Part shown: positions 10,819 to 22,462 of the stretch, one piece after another
Layout: every line of letters starts with the position of its first letter
Position numbering within the stretch: the stretch's first letter is position 1
Origin: Antedon mediterranea
Lineage: Eukaryota; Echinodermata; Crinoidea; Comatulida; Antedonidae
Direction of reading: 5' to 3'
Assembly (NCBI RefSeq): GCF_964355755.1
Contig: NC_092676.1
Coordinates: 5,192,288 to 5,256,287, forward strand
Length of the DNA stretch: 64,000 nt
Position numbers and translations under genes: made by a program
The notes under the pieces: model-generated
The model's input: the letters and a program-made list of their open reading frames with translations, nothing else
Database searches by the model: none
What the model was told of the DNA's origin: nothing

Positions 10819-11790
10819 TTATCTCAACAATACGCTAACATTTAAGTCCTCCACGCTCTGTCGGCAAAAGACATGGAACGTTTGATCTCGGACTGATTCA
10901 AGTCCTTGTATTTTTGTCCATTTATATAACGCCCTTTTCCTTAAAAAAAAAACATGGTCAAATGCGCTTTACATATTTACATAAACAATTAGATAAAAAG
11001 TTACATAGATACATAGATAAATAAAAGTACGGATACAATTTAAAATAAATCTATAATAATACAGAACAAACAAATTTTGTAGTTCTACTTCTTTCGGAAA
11101 TTCATTGCTCGTTTTACAAATATATAAAAATGTATAACAATATAGAAGGTAAAAAATTTACAAAAAAAGAAGAAAACGCCACAAAACAGGAGTACAAATT
11201 TAACAATGAATCGTCAATTACGTTTAAAAAATGTGTTAAAAAGAAGAAGGTACCGGTTGGTGCGAGAGGTCCAACAATTCAGAAGAAGAGGATTCGGATG
11301 GCATTAACTATGTTTAGAATAGAGGCTAACACTTTCCTAAAGTTTGCTATTGTTCCTTAACACTAGTATGATTTTAAAATGAAAACTACTTATCAATAAA
11401 TATTGTAGGCCTAGGCCTACCTTTTGCACATGTGAATAACACAAATGGAAAAGGAACAAGTACCTGTATAGGCCTACACGAATAACAAAAAAGTCTGTTC
11501 CAAATAGGAAGGTGTTTATCCAGCCGAAGAAGTGAGTGTTCTTTAAATACATTTAAGAAGTACCTGTAAGACTGCGATATCCGGAATATTATATCCTAAA
11601 GAGATATTTACACGACCAGTAGATTTAGCCTACTAACTGCGGTTTTTGCACGTGAACGATCGTGTATGGTAAAGCTTATACCGTTATAATGCAAACACAA
11701 TCGTAATACAAAACTAGATTTGAATATTACACCACACCTACGTTAAACAAATTTAAAAAAAATAAAAAGGTACTTTAGTTTAGTTGTTTT
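10819..11790. other. Gene-free stretch
   Basis: AT-rich sequence with short A runs. Open frames at 11,130-11,360 and 11,337-11,552 are short, low-complexity and lack recognisable motifs or splice context. Confidence 0.3.
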
Positions 11791-11799
11791 GGTAATTTG

Positions 11800-14290
11800 T
11801 AGTTTGGATCTTAATGAAGGGTCAAAATTTTGTCATTTAAACAAAAAACTGTCGAAAAATGATCGAAGTTTTATTTTTGACATAACTGGTTATTATAATA
11901 TTATAATTGACATGCAAAGAATCATGTGTGTTCTGTGCAGGTTACTTCAACGTCAATATTTTGGAAATTTTTTGAGAAAAAAAAACATCAAAACAAATTT
12001 TAACAATGACAATTTTTTTAATACATTTTTAATCTGTTCGACGCTTGTTACCTCAATACTTAATTAATTTGTGACCACTTTTCGAAAAACAATCCGTGTA
12101 CAGGGAAATTTTTCGAAAAATTGCAAAATTTCGACCCTATTATTTTGTGATGATAACAACCGTATGGACAAATAAAATGAACTATTTTAAAAGGTCGATA
12201 TTTTGGGCATTTTTCGAAAAAGTCCATGTACATGGATTTTTTCAGAAAATGGCAAAATTTCGACCCTTTTACTATTTTTCGACAAAACTGTGTATTATGG
12301 TTCCACAAGTTGTTGCAAAGCAACATATGCGCACATATGGCAATATTATCGCATAATTATTGAATTTTAAAAAGTCGATATTTAGGGCGTTTTTCGAAAA
12401 AATCCATGTACTATAGGCCTAGTACATGGATTTTTTTCAGAAAATGGCAAAAATTTTGACGCTTTTATTTTTTGACAAAACTGTGTATTATGACTCTATA
12501 AGTTGTTGCAAAGCAATATATGCGCACATATAGCGATCTTATTGCATAATTATTGAATTTTAAAAAGTCGATATTTTGGGAATTTTTCGAAAAAATCCAT
12601 GTACTATTAGTACATGGATTTGTTCAGAAAATGGCAAAATTTCGACGCTTTTATTTTTCGACAAACCTGTGTATTATGACTCTATAAGTTGTTGCAAAGC
12701 AATATATGCGCACATATAGCGATCTTATCGCCTAATTATTGAATTCTAAAAAGTCGATATTTTGGGCATTTTTCGAAAAAATCCATGTACTATAGTACAT
12801 GGATTTTTTCAGAAAATGGCAAAATGTCGACGCTTTTATTTTTTGACAAAACTGTGTATTATGGCCCTATAAGTTGTTGCAAAGCAATATATGCGCACAT
12901 ATAGCGATCTTATCGCATAATTATTGAATTTTAAAAAGTCGATATTTTAGGCATTTTTCGAAAATGGCACAATTTCGACCCTTTTATTTTTCGACAAAAC
13001 TGTGTATTATAGCTCTACAAGTTGTTGCAAAGTAATATATGCGCACATAATGGCAATATTATCGCATAATAATTGAATTTTAAAAAGTCGATATTTTGGG
13101 AATTTTTCAAAACAATCCATGTACTATAGTACATGGATTTTTTTCAGAAAATGGCAAAATGTGGACGCTTTTATTTTTCGACAAAACTGTGTATTATGGC
13201 CCTATAAGTTGTTGCACATAGTGCGATATTATTGCATAATTATTGAATTCTAAAAAGTCGATATTTTGGGAATTTTTCGAAAAAATCCATGTACTATAGT
13301 ACATGGATTTTTTCAGAAAATGTCAAAATTTCGACGTTCTGATTTTTCGGCAAAACTGTGTATTATGGCCCTATAAGTTATTGCAAAGCAATTTATGCGC
13401 ACATATTGCGACATTACCGCATAATTATTGAATTTTAAAAGGTCGATATTTTGGGCATTTTTCGAAAAAAATCCATGTACATGGATTTTTTCAGAAAATG
13501 GCAAAATTTCGACCCTTTCATTTTTCGACAAAACTGTGTATTATGGCCCTATAAGTTGTTGCAAAGCAATATATGCGCACATAATTGCGATACTATCGCA
13601 TAATTATTGAATTTTAAAAGGTCGATATTTTGGGTATTTTTTCAGAAAATGGCAAAATTTCAACGGTTTTATTTTTCGACAAAACTGTGTATTATGGCTC
13701 TATAAGTTTTTGCAAAGCAACATATGCGCACATATAGCGATATTATCGCATAATTATTGAATTTTAAAAAGTCAATATTTTGGGCATTTTCCGAAAAAAT
13801 CCATGTACATGGATTTTTTCAGAAAATGGAAACATTTCGACGCTTTTATTTTTCGACAAATCTGTGTATTATGGCCCTATAAGTTGTTGCAAAGCAATAT
13901 ATGCGCACATATTGCGATATTATTGCATAATTATTGAATTTTAAAAAGTGGATATTTTGGCCATTTTTCGAAAAAATAACTGTACTATTATTAGTACAGG
14001 GAAGTTTTACAAAAATTGCAACATTTGGACCCTTTTATTTTATTTTTTAAAATGGCATCCGCAGAATCACATAATCTGCGCATGTTACCTCAATATTATA
14101 ATAAAGTCAATTTTTCTTTCAATTTTTCGAGAAAAAAAACCCTGTACTATATTATGCATAGGTTACCTAAATACAAACAAAAAACTCCGTAATATAATTA
14201 GTACAGGGACATTTTCGAAAAATTGACAATGTGTTCTGCGCATGTTACCTCATTACACAATTCTGTATGTCGATATTTTTTAAAAAGATC
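11800..14290. repeat. ~184-bp satellite with a palindrome in each unit
   Basis: About ten units run from roughly 12,180 to 14,000, with degenerate edges on both sides. Each has AAAAGTCGATATTTTGGG, then a hairpin (TCCATGTACTATAGTACATG with flanking TTTTTC/GAAAAA), then GACAAAACTGTGTATTATGG and GTTGCAAAGCAATATATGCG. Unit starts (GTCGATATTT) lie near 12,194, 12,373, 12,568, 12,753, 12,938, 13,087, 13,257, 13,440 and 13,620. Some units lose one arm of the hairpin. Open frames here are repeat translations. Confidence 0.9.
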
Positions 14291-14870
14291 AACAAACTGC
14301 ATATCACACGTGTGACAGTAAACTACAAATTTGAGACAATTCACACACTGCAAGAAAATGAAGCTATTTTTGAAAATCTGTTCTCATATAATTAGCCATA
14401 TTATAATTGTCACCAAATCCTAGCAACAGCAAATGGATCCACTTCTCTGCAACTATTTGTAAAATATGCATTGGTCTTCATCCTTTCAAAATATTTTGGT
14501 CAAAGCATTGTTTACTTTCTCTGCACTATCAAATGTAAACTTACTAAGTCCTCCTTAATTAGGTCAATAAAGTCAAGTTCAAAGTGTCAATCCAATCCCA
14601 GTGCATTTAACATTTATACGCATAATACTATAGGTGCGGATACAGAAGTTCCAATAGAGGAAACGCAAGAAATTCAAGAAAATTATGTAAGACATTGTTT
14701 TTTTTTTAAATAATATTATTTTATTTTGAGAGCAAAACGAATCGTACAATATATTTCAGGTAGGGATCTGTTTTGCAAATCGATCCTTACCAATTACACA
14801 GCCTTTTCTAAAAAAACGATCAAATTTTCCTCTTATTAGATTTCACCGTTCATTGTTATAACCGTAAATC
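14291..14870. other. Gene-free stretch, one weak exon-like frame
   Basis: An 80-codon frame at 14,471-14,713 ends with an acidic segment (VPIEETQEIQENY) just before GTAAGA, and an upstream ACTATAG could be an acceptor. It has no recognisable domain, so I do not call it a gene. Confidence 0.25.
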
Positions 14871-14990
14871 TTCTGGGTTACTATTAGAATGGGTTACTAT
14901 TAGATTGGGGTTACTATTAGAGTAGTGGGTTACTATTAATAATCTTAAATTAGGCACTTGAAAATAGTAACCCACCCCCAACTTTTCAGG
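14871..14990. repeat. GGGTTACTATTAGA minisatellite, left block
   Basis: Four to five copies of GGGTTACTATTAGA-like words. The end of the block is inverted (AATAGTAACCCACCCCC). A larger block of the same word lies at 16,027-16,235, beyond the intervening element. Confidence 0.8.
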
Positions 14991-15128
14991 TCAGCAAATC
15001 ATAGCAAAATAATAAAACAGTACGAATAAACAAAATTGTTTGAACTCTTTGAACTTTATCTTATAAACTCAAAAACACTCAATCCTGCATGCATTAACTC
15101 CTTATTTTCAAAATACGGCTGCATCATA

Positions 15129-15967
15129 GGCCCCGTTTCTGCTGCCAAGAAAATACCGTATTTTATACGGTATTTCTTTAATACCATATATATACCGTAT
15201 TTTTTTGGCAGCGGAAACTGCGCTCATAAAAAAAATACCGTATTTTGTATACCATATTTTCCCCACAAAATGTGTGGATAAAATACGATATTTACAAATT
15301 TATACCGTATTTTTTGTACCCTTTTCTGCTGCCAATAAAAAATACCATATTTTTTTTTTACCTGTGACATGAGGTCAACATCGTGTTTTTATTCTGTCGC
15401 TGTCAGCTGTTTTACACACGTGTATATTAGATAGATATATTCGGCGAAAATGTGTAGCGAAGACGTCACAGTATTTACTATATAAATCTGTGTGGGGAAG
15501 GGGGAAGCTAAAATGTCCGGCCAACTAAAAGGTAATAAAAGGGACAACCACATTTATAAAGACATTTCTAAAAAAAATAAAGCAGGAGTACGGAATAGAG
15601 TTGTCTCCAAAGCAAGTAAACTCAAAGCTGAAGAGCCTGCGAAAGCAGTACAACATTGCAAAATACAATAACTCGGGGAGGGAACGAATTACTTGTCCCC
15701 ATTGCGATGTTTTCTGTTCTCTCACAACATCTCTATCACTAGGGCTAGGCTGTTGAAAGTGAGAGGAAAAACTTCCTTTATTGCGACTTTTAATTATCGA
15801 CCAAATAAATGAATGGCAATTTGGATAAAAAGGATGAAATTTAACACGACCACCCAAGAAGTATTGTTAGCAGAAACGGGGTACTAAAAAATACGGTATA
15901 AAAAATACCGTATTTTATACCGTATTTTTATACCGTATTTTGAGCAGTTGCAGCAGAAACAGGCCCA
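15129..15967. mobile_element. TIR element with TACCGTATTTT words and a Myb/SANT fragment
   Basis: The left end GGCCCCGTTTCTGCTGCCAA matches the inverted right end (GCAGCAGAAACAGGCCC). Just inside both ends lie many TACCGTATTTT/AAAATACGGTA words, and the motif TTTCTGCTGCCAA is repeated internally. The interior carries a fragment of a Myb/SANT-like protein (15,526-15,750). PIF/Harbinger transposons usually encode such a protein, so this is plausibly a deletion derivative of one. The target duplication could not be resolved. Confidence 0.65.
15526..15751 (+). pseudogene. Myb/SANT-like DNA-binding domain fragment
   Basis: The frame reads through QEYGIELSPKQVNSKLKSLR, KQYNIAKYNNSGRER and ITCPHCDVF before a stop at about 15,751. 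The order Q-V-x-x-K-L-K-x-L-R-x-x-Y, then S-G-R, then C-P-x-x-[DE] is characteristic of Myb/SANT-like accessory proteins of Harbinger-type transposons and their domesticated relatives. No start codon or upstream helix is intact, so it is a fragment trapped in the surrounding element. Confidence 0.55.
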
Positions 15968-16026
15968 TAAACGACCAGTCTTCAAAACGTCATGTTGTCA
16001 ATAGTTTTTGTGACTCTAATTAAACC

Positions 16027-16235
16027 CCATGGGTTACTTTAGTGGGTTATTATTATAGATTGACTTTGGGGTGGGTTACTATTAGAAGGGGGTTACTATT
16101 ATAAGGGGGTTATTATTAGAGTGTGGGTTACTATTAGAAAGGGGTTACTATTAGAAGTGGGTTACTATTAGAAGGGGGGGTTACTATTAGAAGGGGGTTA
16201 TTATTAGAGTGTGGGTTACTATTAGAAGATTTACG
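16027..16235. repeat. GGGTTACTATTAGAAG minisatellite, right block
   Basis: Around ten copies of a 14-19 bp word, including GGGTTACTATTAGAAGGGGG. Same word family as 14,871-14,990. Confidence 0.85.
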
Positions 16236-16451
16236 GTACTCTATTACTCTGATCGTTGCCATATTGCCACGACGATCCGATGAAAAAGCTATTAGACTTA
16301 GATTATCTTTACAAAGATTGCCTTGTTGGAAAGCCTTGTACGTATCAGTGTGAAATCATGAATGATACCAACTCGCGCAAACAAAATTACGTTGCTCCAT
16401 AGTCCTTTCCTGAAAACACATTAATGTCAATCATGTCTCCTCCATAGGAGC

Positions 16452-17445
16452 ATGTCTTCCCAGAAAGGAACCGCCCATTCAGCAGGTCAATACCGAAGGG
16501 TCACAGTCGAACCGGTATTGTTACTGGGGACGTTCGCATTGTCTATGGTCGTCACATTACGCACTCAATACACAAACCTCCGAGTGGCCGAAAGTCACAA
16601 CGTCACGTCATCAACAAATCAGAATGTAATATGTTACCCGAATGAAAGTGATTCTACTTCTATAAATGATGAAATCCAATCAGAAACATCACTCTTAATC
16701 ACGTATATGTCGGTTGCCGAATTTCTTCCACCGTTGTTTGTTTCGATGATTGTGGGCTCGTGGAGTGAATCTCACGGGCGTAAATTTGCAATGGTAATTC
16801 CGTCTGTGGCATTTGTAGTTGCGTGTGCACTATACCTTATTTTTGTATACATGGAGGCACCTGTTTACTATCTAATCGGCGTTAACTTTATCCAGGGTCT
16901 TGGTGGTGACGTGGGCTTGTTCCAGGCAGCGTGTTTTGCCTATATGGCTGACATCACTCACAATAAACCACGAATGTTTCGCATGGTAATCTTGGAAACA
17001 ACCATCTACGCAGGGTCTGGACTCTCCCAGGTTTGTTTAGAGTACCTCCTAAAATCTAAGGGCTACAAAGCTTCATTTTGGCTCGCATTTGCTGTAGGTC
17101 TATCTACCATAATTTGGATTATAACGCCGGGCCTACTTAAAGAATCAATTCATAACAGAATGGAAAACAGCGGCACTCTAAACCTCCCTTCTGATGAAGA
17201 TTGTAAATCTCAAACCACAGTTCTTTACAAGCTTCAACAAATTCCGAAATTGTTTACCAAAAGAGAAAACGAGCCTAGGCGTCAATTCAGACTGATTGTC
17301 ATACTGACTATTTTCTTCTTATTTGTTGTGTTGTGGACAAGTTTTGTTTCACTTGTAGCTCTGTACGGTCTTGGACAACCGTTTTGTTGGGCACCAGTAA
17401 CACTCGGGTACTACACCGCAGCCGGAGCCATCTTTCCAGGACTTG
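16452..17445 (+). CDS. SLC46-family transporter A, exon 1 (331 codons)
   Basis: The gene runs 16,452-19,439 in five exons and predicts 480 aa. Exon 1 codes for the N-terminus and most of the first ten membrane helices of an MFS transporter. The loop after helix 1 has N-glycosylation sites (NVT, NES) and Cys61. The MFS signature SWSESHGRKF follows helix 2. GQPFCW places Cys312 in a later outer loop. SLC46 proteins (SLC46A1 is the proton-coupled folate transporter) have a disulfide between equivalent cysteines, so the family call is good; the substrate cannot be read from sequence. The ATG follows an in-frame untranslated leader. The exon ends ...GGACTTG|GTAACT in phase 1. An open frame continues to 17,468 but is intronic. 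The convergent neighbour at 20,131-24,206 is a paralogue. Confidence 0.9.
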
Positions 17446-17830
17446 GTAACTATGCTTATACAAAGTGACCCATCATACCATAATCTACGTTTTTATTTTA
17501 AAAATATAATTGCGCTAAAAGCGAAGTCTTATTAAGCGTATACCTTTGGGATACCAAGAAACTTAATTGAAGTTTCTCCGGAATAAGTTTCTCGTAGTTT
17601 CGTTTACATTATATATATATATATACATATAATTTTCAGTGTTCAAGTGAAATTTACTGGAATCCATCTCGGCCACTTAGTGTGTGGTTTGTATTAAATT
17701 CGGTGGGACGTCAGGTCCACTACATGGAGTCTATACCATTGAGCAACACAGTCACAAAAATACGTGTAATTTTATCTTAAATATTATTAGGCTTATATCA
17801 TTAATTTTCTTACAAATACTGTTATTATAG

Positions 17831-17962
17831 GAATGCTAATCGGTGGAAAATTGTTGGGGCTATGCTTGAGTAAGTTATGGATTATACAAATAAGTTTCAT
17901 CTCTTCAGTCACACAGGCAATGTTAACAGCTGTTGCACCAAACACTTTGTGTTTACTACTGT
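17831..17962 (+). CDS. SLC46-family transporter A, exon 2
   Basis: 132 nt after acceptor TGTTATTATAG, ending CTGT|GTAAGT; phase 1 in and out. Encodes GMLIGGKLLGLCLSKLW and a hydrophobic helix through ISSVTQAMLTAVA. Same length and phase as exon 2 of the paralogue. Confidence 0.88.
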
Positions 17963-18390
17963 GTAAGTATAACCGATACATTAATTAATTATCCTGTTTG
18001 TTACGGAGCTTGAGCTTCGATTTTTCGTCGACATAGGACAATGAAGGTACAGCTATTCGCATATGTTGAAATTGGTTTGGCCATTTTTGGAAGTCGTCTT
18101 CGGACCTAATTTCGTCGATTTTAATTCCGGGTGACGACATTGGATTCTGCGCATTTTAACCCTTTTTGGGGTAGACCTACGGTCTTTGCTAAAATATCAA
18201 TTTCGGATAAAACTAACAAAGCAAGCTTTTACTTAGAAGTGAGGCGTGGAAGAAATAAAAACGTAGGTCTTGCGATGTGTTTTAAATAGCATAAAACTTG
18301 GTGAATTTTTGTTTTTTCTTGCTGAGGCAGGTAGAACTTCTCCCCTTTCCACCCTCCCCAGTCATAATGCATTATACGTTTCCTTAACAG

Positions 18391-18474
18391 CCACAGCTGG
18401 AGGATCATTACGGACTCTAGCAGCACCGATGACGAAAACATTGACAGCTGATCTCGTGTCGGAAAATGAACAAG
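18391..18474 (+). CDS. SLC46-family transporter A, exon 3
   Basis: 84 nt after acceptor TTCCTTAACAG, ending GAACAAG|GTATAG. Encodes STAGGSLRTLAAPMTKTL followed by the SENEQG segment, matching the family's conserved region before the EQG turn. Same length as exon 3 of the paralogue. Confidence 0.88.
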
Positions 18475-18820
18475 GTATAGGCCTATTAACATTTATTACA
18501 AAATAATCTGAACAATAAATAACGATGGAGATCGATATTGTCCACTTTCTACATTCATTCATTCGTTGGCTAGTACCACTTACATCGTTCTGGGTCTAGC
18601 GGATAATTAATCGAACTCGTCAATAGATACCAAGGTGATTTGCCGATCCAGCTGATCTGGCTGCACCCTCATTTCTACCGAAGTCGAACTTTCTCGAACT
18701 CTGAAGTAAGAGTGAAATTGGCCGATTGGCCAAATCTAGACATTCAATAGTTTCTCACCTAAACCCGAATTGTTGAACAATTGTGTACGGAAAATAGCTC
18801 TGGATACTGCTCATTTTTAG

Positions 18821-18977
18821 GTATAGCATTTGCAACTATAGCCTGTCTTCAATCAATCGGCGGATTGATATCACCACTTCTGTTGTATTCTATATACTCA
18901 GCGACCACATCACTTCTTCCTCAATTCACGTTCTACTTTGTTGCATCAATGTGTTTGATTCCAATGGGACTGACAAG
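18821..18977 (+). CDS. SLC46-family transporter A, exon 4
   Basis: 157 nt after acceptor CTCATTTTTAG, ending ACAAG|GTACAC in phase 2. Encodes two membrane helices (ACLQSIGGLISPLLLYSIY and FYFVASMCLIPMGL). Same length as exon 4 of the paralogue. Confidence 0.88.
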
Positions 18978-19008
18978 GTACACATCTTTAAAATATGTTT
19001 TAAGTCAT

Positions 19009-19170
19009 TAAGCTCTGTCTACACTATTAAACTTCATGTGACAACAAAATGTGATGTGCCTATATATGGACATGATGTCATATCATTACCATATTTGACC
19101 ATATCACTACTATATTTGGGCACATCACACTTTTTTTCAAAACTAGTTTGATAGTGTAGACATAGCTTTA
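19009..19170. mobile_element. MITE, GCTCTGTCTACACTATCAAAC family, in intron 4
   Basis: About 160 bp, bounded by AAGCTCTGTCTACACTATTA and an inverted end (TAGTGTAGACATAGCTTTA), with TTA at each edge, consistent with a 3-bp target duplication. Lies wholly within intron 4 of transporter A. Other copies start at 25,328, 60,196 and 63,103. Confidence 0.85.
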
Positions 19171-19363
19171 CGACACACTTACAAAGTAATCAACGGTGTA
19201 TCGTACCGATATCAATTGGTCGTTTGAAAAGAGCTTTGGCGAATCTACTATAAACTCGTACCACTAACTTTCACTGTCTGCGCAATGCCGAAATCCCAGC
19301 GCAGAATCTTAAACATTCTTTTTTTTTTTAATTCATAGGCCTATATTGTTTTTTTTTCAATAG

Positions 19364-19439
19364 CGTTCTACAGTGTACATGGAAAACAACCACGGAATAC
19401 AAGGTGATCAATGACGGAAGGACTGTACCCTCAAATTAG
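19364..19439 (+). CDS. SLC46-family transporter A, exon 5 and stop
   Basis: After a T-rich tract ending CAATAG, the frame reads SVLQCTWKTTTEYKVINDGR then TVPSN and stops at TAG 19,437-19,439. It gives a short hydrophilic C-terminal tail, unlike the last exon of the paralogue. Confidence 0.8.
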
Positions 19440-20130
19440 TTAATGCTCCAGATTCTCGGATTTATCTACAAATCTACATAAATGTGTAAAGTATAAGGTA
19501 TATTCCGTAATATAGCACGTGTGTGCCTCACATGTGACTGTAGTGTATCATGGAAGGTTACGTTATGGATTACGAGTCAGATAATGTGACAGGCCTACAC
19601 ATGCGATGATGTGTCACTGATTTTGGCATAATTAATACAGGACGATCGGCTGGTAAATAATAAAATACTAAATAATAGTTCATCAAATCAAACTGATCTG
19701 GAACGACCTTTATTTATATATATATATATTAATATATAATTCTAACAAACAAGATAAAATAGTGGTAGTACTATAAGTTGTATCTCAACATTCATTAGCC
19801 TATATAATGAAATGTCTCCAATTACTGTTCTGTTTTGCACTAAGATAAAATCCAGGCCTCTTCATAGTGACACAGAACCTATATTCATTCCCTATTGATA
19901 ATTACGGCACAGGTATTCACACAGCCTGTTTCCACTAGGCGAATCTAGAATTACTCTCCGCATAAAAACGCTTCGATAATAACGCAAATAAACATTGTTT
20001 TGTTCTGATTGCTTGCGCAGTTTTTTCACGTCACAAACAGTGGATGAAAATATTATTACGCATGCGCACTAGTCAACTCTCTCGAGAATTCGCCCAATGG
20101 AAAAGAGGCTTTTCCCGCGCGTATACTCCG
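19440..20130. other. Intergenic region between convergent transporters
   Basis: Shared 3' flank of the two SLC46 genes. AT-rich with an AT microsatellite at 19,712-19,737 and AATAAA-like words; no gene is supported. Confidence 0.5.
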
Positions 20131-20368
20131 TTATTGATGATCCATCGAATCGTCTGCACGAGCGTTTTCATTACCATCATCCTCTGCTTGAATTGTATTA
20201 TCAGACGAATCTAGTCGTGTATAGAATGATCCATGACGCAATTCTAAATATTTCAATACGCTTAAGAGTAAGAACAAAATTGTAGTTAGTAACGTAGTAA
20301 GAATAACCAGCAATATCACGTGGTATCTTTTCATCACTTCACACATTTTGGCCTTTAAAGTACAAGTA
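20131..20368 (-). CDS. SLC46-family transporter B, exon 5 and stop
   Basis: Reading the minus strand, an acceptor ACTACAG ends at 20,369 and restores frame with exon 4 (TG|T). It then encodes CTLKAKMCEVMKRYHV, a strongly hydrophobic helix (ILLVILTTLLTTILFLLLS) and an acidic tail, stopping at 20,131. The acceptor has a weak pyrimidine tract, so the junction is less certain than the others. Compared with transporter A it adds a helix and a ~40-residue tail. Confidence 0.6.
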
Positions 20369-20585
20369 CTGTAGTCTATTTTTAATTGGGTGATGGAAAA
20401 TTGACTAATTTATTATATAAATCATATGTCATTATCTTCAACTCTTCCTCTGATGCTTCTTGCCTGTTCATTTAGTTTTCGCGTTTGAGTAAACTTTCAA
20501 AACTACGGATAACCAAATACGTAGGAGGCCCACTTACCTACCCGCGCCTACACTAAGCTTTAGTGAGCAAATTGGAACTTCTTCC

Positions 20586-20750
20586 TTAAGCTTGGTTCCC
20601 ACTAGAACGCAACGCAAGGACGTAAACCGCAACCTATGCGAATTGACCAATCAAAGCGATGGATTATTTGAACTGTCGTTTGTGATTGATCAATTCGGTT
20701 ACGTTACGGTTTACGTCCTTACTTTGCGTCCAAATGGGAACCAAGCTTTA
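20586..20750. mobile_element. MITE, AAGCTTGGTTCCCACTAG family, in intron 4 of transporter B
   Basis: Both inverted ends are intact (TTAAGCTTGGTTCCCACTAG and GGGAACCAAGCTTTA). ACGCAACGCAAGGACGTAAA is mirrored near the right end. Confidence 0.8.
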
Positions 20751-20783
20751 TGCCTATGTTACTTGCTAATTAATTCTACTTAC

Positions 20784-20940
20784 CAAACTAAGCAAACGCT
20801 TATTAGCAATATTCCAGTCATGGTGATAAACACAGTTGCAGGGTACGTCTCAACAGTCACCTTGTACAGACTACCAAGGGTTATGGGGCCTAGAAATAAT
20901 CCTAAACCTTCCAATGCGCCGACAAATGCAAACAACGTAC
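20784..20940 (-). CDS. SLC46-family transporter B, exon 4
   Basis: 157 nt between acceptor CACGCAG and donor GTTTG|GTAAGT, phase 1 in and phase 2 out. Encodes TLFAFVGALEGLGLFLGPIT and a second helix (FITMTGILLISVCLV). Confidence 0.88.
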
Positions 20941-21312
20941 CTGCGTGCAAAAATGACCATCGTTAATTGGCGAAAAGTCGTTACAATGACAAAACCATAG
21001 TTACCATACGTATACACTATTCTAATATCTAATAAGGCATATATGTTTGTGTACGATGGCGACAACTTGTTGGTTCAATTATGCTAAATGTTTCCAAATA
21101 AATTCTAGAAATAGTGCTATATTTGGAAATATTATGCATAACTTGACTATTCAGAATTATGCCAGATTATGCTAGATTAAACCAGGGAAGAGTTAAATTA
21201 CAAATTGTAATTTAACTCTTCCCTGATTAAACAATGATAGTTAGCATTATGTTTGATGTTAAATGGGTCAACATTATGCTAGATAGGATATGCCAGATTT
21301 GTCCACTTATAC

Positions 21313-21430
21313 TAAAGCTTGGTTCCAACTTGAATTGGATGCAACAGAACGACTTTGGCCAACGCAAGTGAGTTGACCAATCACAAGCGAGTGATCTATC
21401 ACGTTGTGGTTTCAACAGATTACTTGCGTT
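21313..21430. mobile_element. MITE fragment, AAGCTTGGTTCCCACTAG family
   Basis: The left end TAAAGCTTGGTTCCAAC is recognisable and TTGACCAATCACAAGCGAGT lies in the core. The right end is replaced by the 32-bp array. In intron 3 of transporter B. Confidence 0.55.
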
Positions 21431-22129
21431 CCTATCTATACAAACGTTAAAATACACGAAGTATTATCTATACAAACGTAAAAATACACTAAGTCTTATC
21501 TATACAAACGTTAAAATACACCAAGTCATATCTATACAAACGTTAAAATACCCCAAGTCCTATCTATACAAACGTTAAAATACACCAAGTCATATCTATA
21601 CAAACGTTAAAATACTCCAAATCATATCTATACAAACGTTAAAATACACCAAGTCTTATCTATACAAACGTTAAAATACACCAAGTCCTATCTATACAAA
21701 CGTTAAAATACACCAAGTCTTATCTATACAAACGTTAAAATACACCAAGTCATATCTATACAAACGTTAAAATACATCAAGTCCTATCTATACAAACGTT
21801 AAAATACACCAAGTCATATCTATACAAACTTTAAAATACTCCAAGTCATATATCTATACAAACGTTAAAATACACCAAGTCCTATCTATACAAACGTTAA
21901 AATACACCAAGTCATATCTATACAAACGTAAAAATACACCAAGTCATATCTATACAAACGTTAAAATACACCAAGTCATATCTATAGAAACGTTAAAATA
22001 CTCCAAGTCATATCTATACAAACGTTAAAATACTCCAAGTCCTATCTATACAAACGTTAAAATACTCCAAGTCCTATCTATAGAAACGTTAAAATACTCC
22101 AAGTCTTATCTATACAAACGTTAAAATAC
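21431..22129. repeat. 32-bp minisatellite, about 22 copies, intron 3 of transporter B
   Basis: The unit TATCTATACAAACGTTAAAA plus TACACCAAGTCA repeats with few changes (mostly CACC/CTCC and CATA/CCTA/CTTA). On the gene strand the array begins exactly at the exon 3 donor: AACAAG|GTATTTTAACG. The donor's intronic bases are therefore the first bases of a repeat unit. Confidence 0.95.
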
Positions 22130-22213
22130 CTTGTTCTTTGTCATCAACCGTCTTAGAAAGTAAGGCCATTAAAACAGCAAACGGAATATTTCGAAGAGCT
22201 CCGATTCCAGCCA
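22130..22213 (-). CDS. SLC46-family transporter B, exon 3
   Basis: 84 nt between acceptor AATTCGTAG and donor CAAG|GTATTT. Encodes VAGIGALRNIPFAVLMALLS then KTVDDKEQG, parallel to exon 3 of transporter A. Confidence 0.88.
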
Positions 22214-22330
22214 CTACGAATTAAATAAGAGAAAGGCTAGAAAGACATTGATACGCAATTGCATGGAATAATGTAGTATCTAGTGTATAGGCTTACGATA
22301 TCCTTTTAGAATAACTGCCCTCTTCCTTAC

Positions 22331-22462
22331 CAATAAACATCTCTTCAGTCGTGGTGGCAATTCCGACTCCAATCATTAACAGGATACCTGACAACAGGCC
22401 TACGATTATCATTCCATAGTCTCCTAGGCACTGTTTTAAGATATAACCACCACAAAGCAGAC
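22331..22462 (-). CDS. SLC46-family transporter B, exon 2
   Basis: 132 nt between acceptor ATCTTCATTAG and donor TTATTG|GTAAGG. Encodes GLLCGGYILKQCLGDYGM and a helix through VGLLSGILLMIGVGIA. Confidence 0.9.
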
